From Collinsella sp. (GTDB lineage: Bacteria > Actinomycetota > Coriobacteriia > Coriobacteriales > Coriobacteriaceae): DNA of 64,000 nucleotides. The stretch is from the NCBI GenBank assembly GCA_019419555.1, contig DXZR01000003.1, positions 1-64,000 of the forward strand. Reading direction: 5' to 3'. Below, one piece after another: positions 58,991-64,000 of the stretch (its first letter is position 1; each line of letters opens with the position of its first letter). A program made the translations under genes and the position numbers. The notes beneath the pieces were generated by a model, which worked only from the letters and a program-made list of their open reading frames with translations, had not been told where the DNA came from and did not search any database.

Positions 58991-59890
58991 GTGTCCGATC
59001 GTCCCAAGGCATCTTCTCCCAAGACGCCTGCGCGCAAAGCTGCCACTGCGGGAGCGCCTGCAGCGAAGAGCGGCACCGGTTCGTGGCTGGCGGGCTTTAT
59101 TACCCGTGCCGCTGCCGGTATCGTCTACGCCGTTGTCTTTATCTTGTGCTTGGTTTTGGGTATTGTGCCCACGGCCATCTTTGTTTCTGTCATGAGCGGT
59201 CTGTGCTGCTATGAGTTTTTCCGTATGACGAGGCTCGATGGCAAGATGGCTAACGAGCGCATGGGTATCGCTGCCGCCGTACTCTTTCCGCTGTCGGCGT
59301 TGGGCGATTCGATGCTGCTGAATGCCCTGCTTTTTGCCCTGATGCTCGCTGTGGGTATTTGGTATGTCTGGTCGCCGCGTACCCGCATCTCTGATGTGGC
59401 CGTGACGCTCATGGGTCCCATCTACACTGGCTTTATGCTGTCGGCTATCGTGCTGCTGCGCGATGCCGTGCCCGGTTTTGCCGGCGCCCTGCTTTCGGTG
59501 GGCGTTTGCGCGTCCCTTTGGGTCTCCGATTCGTTTGCCTACATCGTGGGTAGCCGTATCGGCAAACACAAGATGGTTCCCAAGATCTCTCCCAAAAAGA
59601 GCTGGGAGGGGTTTGTCGGCGGCATCCTGGGCTCGGTTTTGATTTGGCTCATCCTGTGGGCGACGCACTTCTACAAGCTCAGCCTGCCCTATGCGCTGCT
59701 ATGCGGCGTGGTCGTGTCCATTTTGGGCGTTATCGGCGACCTCATCGAGTCGCGTATCAAGCGCGGTGTGGGCGTCAAGGATTCCGGTAACCTTATCCCG
59801 GGCCACGGCGGTATGCTCGATCGTAGCGATTCGCTTATCTTCGGCTGCATCACCGCGCAGCTGATGCTGATGATCGGAGGCGTGCTGTAA
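58991..59890 (+). CDS. cdsA: Phosphatidate cytidylyltransferase
   Basis: A 299-aa membrane enzyme making CDP-diacylglycerol for phospholipids. Seven or eight hydrophobic helices; the signature SxxKRxxxxKDxxxxxPGHGGxxDRxDS is seen as SRIKRGVGVKDSGNLIPGHGG and LDRSDSL. About 35 polar residues precede the first helix. GTG 58991, 2 bp after uppS; its TAA overlaps the dxr ATG. Confidence 0.94.
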   Translation: MSDRPKASSPKTPARKAATAGAPAAKSGTGSWLAGFITRAAAGIVYAVVFILCLVLGIVPTAIFVSVMSGLCCYEFFRMTRLDGKMANERMGIAAAVLFPLSALGDSMLLNALLFALMLAVGIWYVWSPRTRISDVAVTLMGPIYTGFMLSAIVLLRDAVPGFAGALLSVGVCASLWVSDSFAYIVGSRIGKHKMVPKISPKKSWEGFVGGILGSVLIWLILWATHFYKLSLPYALLCGVVVSILGVIGDLIESRIKRGVGVKDSGNLIPGHGGMLDRSDSLIFGCITAQLMLMIGGVL

Positions 59891-61077
59891 TGTCATTCCA
59901 GACGACGTATAGCCCCGATGGACGCCTCCGTGTTGCCATCCTGGGTTGTACGGGCTCCATCGGCACCCAGGCGCTCGATGTGTGCCGTCAGCATGCCGAT
60001 CGCCTGCAGGTGACGGCGCTGTCCGTTAACTCCAGTACCTCCGAGCTCGTTGCCGCTGCCCGCGAGTTCTCGGTTCCGGCGGTTGCCGTGGCCGATGTCG
60101 CTCATGGCGATGACGCCGTGCTGCAGGAGTTGCCCGAGGGAACGAAGCTCGGCGTTGGCGCGCAGGCGGTTTGCGAGCTCGCGCGTCGCGACGATGTCGA
60201 CTGCGTGCTCGTTGCTATTGTGGGCGCCGCCGGTCTCGAGGCGAGCCATGCGGCCTTGACCTCAAATAAGCGCCTTGCCCTTGCCAACAAGGAGTCCCTC
60301 GTCGTCGGTGGCGACTTGCTTATGCCGTTGGCGCAACCGGGCCAGCTTATTCCAGTCGACTCTGAGCACTCCGCCATCTACCAGTGCTATCTGGGGGAGA
60401 ACCCGCGCGAGGCTCATTGTATTTGGCTCACCTGCTCGGGCGGTCCGTTCTTTGGCCGCACGCGCGACGAGCTAGATCGCGTGACGCGTGCCGATGCCCT
60501 CGCACATCCCACGTGGGCCATGGGTGCTAAGATCACCATCGACTCCGCCACCCTCATGAATAAGGGCCTGGAGCGCATTGAGGCCATGCATCTGTTTAAC
60601 TGCGACCTCGATTTCATTAACGTGGTCGTGCAGCGTCAGTCCAAGATTCACTCTATGGTCGAGTTTGCCGACGGCTCCGTGATGGCGCATCTCGGTGCTT
60701 CCGACATGCGTATTCCCATCCAGTTCGCGTTCTCGTATCCCGAGCGTTGGGATACCCCGGCGCCTCGTATCGATTTCCGTGAGCTGGGGCAGCTCACGTT
60801 TGATGCTGCCGACATGGATACCTTCCGCTGCCTGGCACTGGCCGAGCGTGCCGGCAAGACGGGTGGCACCATGCCGTGCGTGCTCAATGCCGCCAACGAG
60901 GTCGCCGTCGATGCCTTCCTGCACGATGGCTGCAGCTTTACCGATATCGATCGCATTGTGGAATCCTGCATGGATGCCCACGATATGCAGGCGGTCGACT
61001 CGTTTGAGCAGCTTCGCGACATCGATGCGTGGGCGCGTGAAAAGGCTGCGCAGGTGCTCGCCGCAACCCGTTCCTAA
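59890..61077 (+). CDS. dxr: 1-deoxy-D-xylulose 5-phosphate reductoisomerase
   Basis: A 395-aa MEP-pathway enzyme (DXP to MEP). NADPH motif LGCTGSIGTQALDV, ANKESLVVGG, IPVDSEHSAIYQ, CSGGPF, MGAKITIDSATLMNKGLE. ATG 59890 overlaps the cdsA stop (TAATG). Works with ispG downstream, so isoprenoid precursors come from the MEP route here. Confidence 0.96.
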   Translation: MSFQTTYSPDGRLRVAILGCTGSIGTQALDVCRQHADRLQVTALSVNSSTSELVAAAREFSVPAVAVADVAHGDDAVLQELPEGTKLGVGAQAVCELARRDDVDCVLVAIVGAAGLEASHAALTSNKRLALANKESLVVGGDLLMPLAQPGQLIPVDSEHSAIYQCYLGENPREAHCIWLTCSGGPFFGRTRDELDRVTRADALAHPTWAMGAKITIDSATLMNKGLERIEAMHLFNCDLDFINVVVQRQSKIHSMVEFADGSVMAHLGASDMRIPIQFAFSYPERWDTPAPRIDFRELGQLTFDAADMDTFRCLALAERAGKTGGTMPCVLNAANEVAVDAFLHDGCSFTDIDRIVESCMDAHDMQAVDSFEQLRDIDAWAREKAAQVLAATRS

Positions 61078-61102
61078 CCCATAAGGATTGCTTTTTCGTT
61101 TT

Positions 61103-62464
61103 ATGGATACTGTTCTGAGCGTTCTCTCATCGGTCTTTTGGGGCCTGCTGATGCTTTCCGTCCTCGTGTTTTTGCACGAGGGCGGCCACTTTTTGGCGGC
61201 GCGTGCCTGCGGCGTCCGTGTGACCGAGTTCTTTTTGGGCTTGCCGTGCCGCTTTGACATCCATCACACGTCGCGTCGCATTGGAACCAAGTTTGGCGTG
61301 ACCCCGCTGCTGCTGGGTGGCTACGCTGCCATCTGCGGTATGGATCCGACCGATGTCTCCTGCGCCGATCGCGTGCTCGCGGCTATCTATCGTCATGGTC
61401 GCGTGACCGTGGGCGACCTTGCTGTCGAGCTCGAGCTATCCGAGGAGGTTGTGCTCGAGGCATGCGCCTTGCTCTTGGGTTGGGGCTCTATCGCGCCTTG
61501 GTATGAGGAAGGGGAGAAGCCCTCGCCGAGCTACTATCCCACCAAGTATCAGACGCTGCCGCGAGACGCGGCGGGTTACACCACCTTTGACGGCCGCCGT
61601 TTCGATCGAGAGCATGCGACTACCGAGGGCGATGTGTGGGAGCTGCCGTGCGGCGAAGCCGAGTTCCTTGCGCAAGAGCGTTCGCATACCTATCTGGGCC
61701 AGGGTTTTCTCAAGCGCGCCTTTATGCTGCTCGCGGGCATTCTCGTCAATATCCTGACGGGCTTTTTGCTGCTTATGAGCATCTACTCTATTGCGGGTGT
61801 CACCGTGCCGATGGATACCAACGTGATCGGTCAGGTTGACGAGGGGTCTATTGCCGCCAAGGCGGGTATCGAGGGCGGCGACGCGATACTTTCGGTTGAC
61901 GGAGTATCGTGCTCTACCTGGATGGACGTTTACGATGCCATCGGCAAGGCCGCCGGTAAGGACGATATCGCCATTGAGTATGAGCGCGACGGCAAGCAGC
62001 ATTCGACCTCGGTTGCGCTCAAAGAGGACGAGCGCCTAGGTGTGTATGCCTCTACGCAGGTGGTCCGTTTAGACCCCATCACGTCGGCTCGCCTTTCGTT
62101 CTCCTATGTCGTGCAGACAGCGGAGGGCGTGATGCGCCTGCTCCAGCCGCAGCATACGATGGAGATTCTCGATCAGTCTTCTTCGATCGTGGGCATTAGC
62201 GTTATGTCCTCACAGGCTGCTGCTGCCGGCCCTGCCACGTTCCTTTCGTTTGCCGCCCTCATTTCGTTCTCGCTTGGCTTTATGAACCTGCTGCCCATCC
62301 CACCACTCGATGGCGGCAAGCTGGTCATCGAGATCATTCAAAAGATTGCTGGCCGCGAGCTTCCGCTCAAGGTCCAGACGATTGTGAGCTATGTGGGCAT
62401 CGCGCTCTTTGCGCTGCTGTTTGTCTATATGCTTCGTTCCGACGTCCTTCGATTTATCCTGTAG
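61103..62464 (+). CDS. rseP: RseP-type site-2 protease with an inserted winged-helix-like segment
   Basis: A 453-aa intramembrane zinc metalloprotease (M50). HEGGH (25-29) lies in helix 1, NLLPIPPLDGG in the penultimate helix gives the third metal ligand, and a PDZ domain (VDEGSIAAKAGIEGGDAIL) sits between. Unusually, residues about 86-135 form an insert reading like a DeoR-type helix-turn-helix (YRHGRVTVGDLAVELELSEE), followed by a 60-residue linker; the family normally has only a short loop there. ATG 61103 is used; TTG 61088 is an alternative and the ribosome site (AAGGA) is poorly spaced for both. Substrates, such as anti-sigma factors, are unknown. Confidence 0.9.
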   Translation: MDTVLSVLSSVFWGLLMLSVLVFLHEGGHFLAARACGVRVTEFFLGLPCRFDIHHTSRRIGTKFGVTPLLLGGYAAICGMDPTDVSCADRVLAAIYRHGRVTVGDLAVELELSEEVVLEACALLLGWGSIAPWYEEGEKPSPSYYPTKYQTLPRDAAGYTTFDGRRFDREHATTEGDVWELPCGEAEFLAQERSHTYLGQGFLKRAFMLLAGILVNILTGFLLLMSIYSIAGVTVPMDTNVIGQVDEGSIAAKAGIEGGDAILSVDGVSCSTWMDVYDAIGKAAGKDDIAIEYERDGKQHSTSVALKEDERLGVYASTQVVRLDPITSARLSFSYVVQTAEGVMRLLQPQHTMEILDQSSSIVGISVMSSQAAAAGPATFLSFAALISFSLGFMNLLPIPPLDGGKLVIEIIQKIAGRELPLKVQTIVSYVGIALFALLFVYMLRSDVLRFIL

Positions 62465-62477
62465 GGGAGTGTTTGGA

Positions 62478-63560
62478 TTGTCTTTATCCCATCCTTTGCC
62501 TCGCGAGTTGACGCGCCCCGTGCATGTGGGCGGTGTGCTGATCGGTGGCGGCGCGCCGGTGGTGGTCCAATCCATGACCTGCACCGATACCGCTGACGCC
62601 CAGGCAACGCTTGCGCAAGTGTGCGCGTTGGCGCAGGCTGGCTGCGATATCGTGCGTGTGAGCGTGCCCACCGAGGCCGCGCTTGAGGGTTTCCGCACCA
62701 TCTGTGCCGAGTCTCCGGTGCCGATCGTCGCCGATATTCACTTTAACCATAAGCTCGCCATCGGCGCCGTCGAGGCTGGTGCCGCCAAGCTTCGCATCAA
62801 TCCCGGCAATATCGGCGATTGGGCTAAGGTCGATGCCGTGATCGATGCCGCGGGCGCCGCTGGGTGCGCGATTCGTATCGGCGTCAATGCCGGTTCGCTC
62901 GAGCAGGATATCGCCGAGCGCGACGACCTCACGCAGCCCGAAAAGCTCGTGATGTCGAGCGAGCGCTTCGTCAAGCACTTTGAGGACCGCGGTTTTACGA
63001 ACATTGTGCTTTCGGCCAAGGCCCATAGCGTGCAAACGACGCTTGATACCTATCGAGCCCTGTCGCGTGAGATTCCCCACGTTCCGCTTCACCTGGGCGT
63101 GACGGAGGCGGGGACCAAGCTCCAGGGCACCATCAAGAGCTCTGTAGGCTTGGGTATCTTGCTTTCCGAAGGCATTGGCGACACCATGCGTGTGTCGCTC
63201 ACAGCCGATCCGGTTGAGGAGCCGCCGGTTGCCTGGGGTATTCTGCAGTCGTTGGGCTTGCGTCGCCGTGGCCCCGAGATTGTCTCGTGCCCCACATGCG
63301 CCCGCTGCCAGGTTAACCTTATTCCCATTGCCGAGGAGGTTACCGAGCGGCTTAAGAACTACTCCGCGCCGCTTTCGATCGCTGTGATGGGATGTGCCGT
63401 TAATGGCCCCGGCGAGGCTTCTGATGCCGATCTGGGCGTTGCTTGCGGACGTGGTCAGGCCTTGCTCTTTTCGCATGGCCAGATCATTGGTAAAGTAGCT
63501 GAGAACCAAATTGTCGACGCGCTTATGGCCGAGGTTGACAAGCTTATTGAGGAGAAATAA
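62478..63560 (+). CDS. ispG: 4-hydroxy-3-methylbut-2-en-1-yl diphosphate synthase (IspG)
   Basis: A 360-aa [4Fe-4S] enzyme of the MEP pathway. TIM-barrel motifs PVVVQSMTCTDTADAQAT, VADIHFNHKLAI, LRINPGNIGDWAKV, then the cluster cysteines in CPTCARCQ and the MGCAVNGPGEA loop. TTG 62478 with GGGGAG is the start; the longer frame upstream lies in rseP. Its stop immediately precedes proS. Confidence 0.95.
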   Translation: MSLSHPLPRELTRPVHVGGVLIGGGAPVVVQSMTCTDTADAQATLAQVCALAQAGCDIVRVSVPTEAALEGFRTICAESPVPIVADIHFNHKLAIGAVEAGAAKLRINPGNIGDWAKVDAVIDAAGAAGCAIRIGVNAGSLEQDIAERDDLTQPEKLVMSSERFVKHFEDRGFTNIVLSAKAHSVQTTLDTYRALSREIPHVPLHLGVTEAGTKLQGTIKSSVGLGILLSEGIGDTMRVSLTADPVEEPPVAWGILQSLGLRRRGPEIVSCPTCARCQVNLIPIAEEVTERLKNYSAPLSIAVMGCAVNGPGEASDADLGVACGRGQALLFSHGQIIGKVAENQIVDALMAEVDKLIEEK

Positions 63561-64000
63561 ATGACCCGAGCAATGTATATGTCTAAGCTTTATGCGCCGA
63601 CGCTTAAAGAGGATCCGGCGGACGCTGAGCTCGCCAGCCACCGTCTGCTGCTCCGTGCCGGCATGATCCGCAAGGAGGCCGCCGGTCTATATTCCTACCT
63701 GCCGCTTGCTTGGCGCTCGATTCGCAAGATCGAGAACATCGTGCGCGACGAGATGGACGCCGCCGGCGCCCAGGAGCTTATGATGCCTATCATGGTCGAT
63801 GCCGAGTTGTGGCGTGAGTCCGGCCGCATCGACGCCTATGGCAAGGAGCTTGTGCGCTTTGACGACCGTCATGGTCGCGAGTTCGTCCTGGGCCCCACGC
63901 ACGAGGAGACCGTCACGGCCCTGGTGCGCAATGAGCTGCGCTCCTACAAACAGCTGCCCGTCAACCTGTACCACATTCAGGACAAGTTCCGCGACGAGTT
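63561..64000 (+). CDS. proS: Proline--tRNA ligase, N-terminal part (cut by window end)
   Basis: The first 146 codons of a class II aminoacyl-tRNA synthetase; the gene runs off the window. MSKLYAPTLKEDPADAELASHRLLLRAG-type opening, KEAAGLYSYLPLAWRSIRKIE, MPIMVDAELWRESGR, and FVLGPTHEETVT (motif 2 loop region) identify bacterial-type ProRS. ATG 63561 directly follows the ispG stop, the usual ispG-proS order. Confidence 0.95.
   Translation, partial: MTRAMYMSKLYAPTLKEDPADAELASHRLLLRAGMIRKEAAGLYSYLPLAWRSIRKIENIVRDEMDAAGAQELMMPIMVDAELWRESGRIDAYGKELVRFDDRHGREFVLGPTHEETVTALVRNELRSYKQLPVNLYHIQDKFRDE

Overview
The window looks like the chromosome of a Coriobacteriia actinobacterium, most likely a Collinsella species. 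This is inferred from the GC-rich housekeeping genes, the heavy use of TTG and GTG starts, the fused RmlC-RmlD and AroE-AroK enzymes, the gene order, and the repeat families. The species cannot be fixed from sequence reading alone. About 66 protein genes and two tRNA genes are supported. Almost everything is ordinary core genome, and the accessory material is small and localised.

Layout. 1-7.1 kb is cell-surface polysaccharide: the end of a gene (possibly rfbA), an AT-richer two-gene insert (a DUF4869 protein and a P-loop ATPase), rfbB, an rfbC-rfbD fusion, a membrane GT2 glycosyltransferase on the opposite strand, and a Wzm/Wzt-type ABC exporter. A tRNA-Arg(UCU) follows. 7.3-15.9 kb, on the minus strand, is an aromatic amino acid supercluster: DAHP synthase, tyrA, aroB, aroA, aroC, pheA, an aroE-aroK fusion and aroQ. 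Together these cover chorismate synthesis and the entry to both Phe and Tyr. Two palindromic repeats lie inside this gene string, and a terminator-like hairpin sits in its leader. A divergent tRNA-Arg(CCG) follows.

16-32 kb holds a cation P-type ATPase, a double zinc-ribbon membrane protein, a cyclophilin, a TPR membrane protein, the cell-elongation cluster mreBCD-mrdA-rodA, a DUF697-like membrane protein, and the paired B12-radical SAM and DUF2344 genes. 32-36 kb is rplU-rpmA-obg-nadD-yqeK-rsfS. 36.0-37.2 kb is a compact mobile locus: a REP-associated tyrosine transposase (RAYT, HUH/Y1 family) with REP-like palindromes on both sides. A closely matching copy of its long inverted repeat lies 27 kb away inside the aro cluster.

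37.2-48.1 kb carries dinB (minus strand), rpsP-khpA-rimM-trmD-lepB, glyQ-glyS, and the pyruvate phosphate dikinase regulator with its target ppdK. 48.2-55 kb is rplS-rnhB-yraN-comM-dprA-trmFO-xerC. 55-64 kb is rpsB-tsf, pyrH-frr-uppS-cdsA-dxr-rseP-ispG and the start of proS. The last block links translation, nucleotide supply and isoprenoid/lipid-carrier synthesis.

Most worth a second look: the RAYT with its REP elements; the DUF4869-ATPase pair; a site-2 protease with an apparent winged-helix insertion; xerC, whose family domain begins upstream of any ATG, GTG or TTG; and the aro leader hairpin. No CRISPR array, prophage, plasmid origin or resistance gene was seen.
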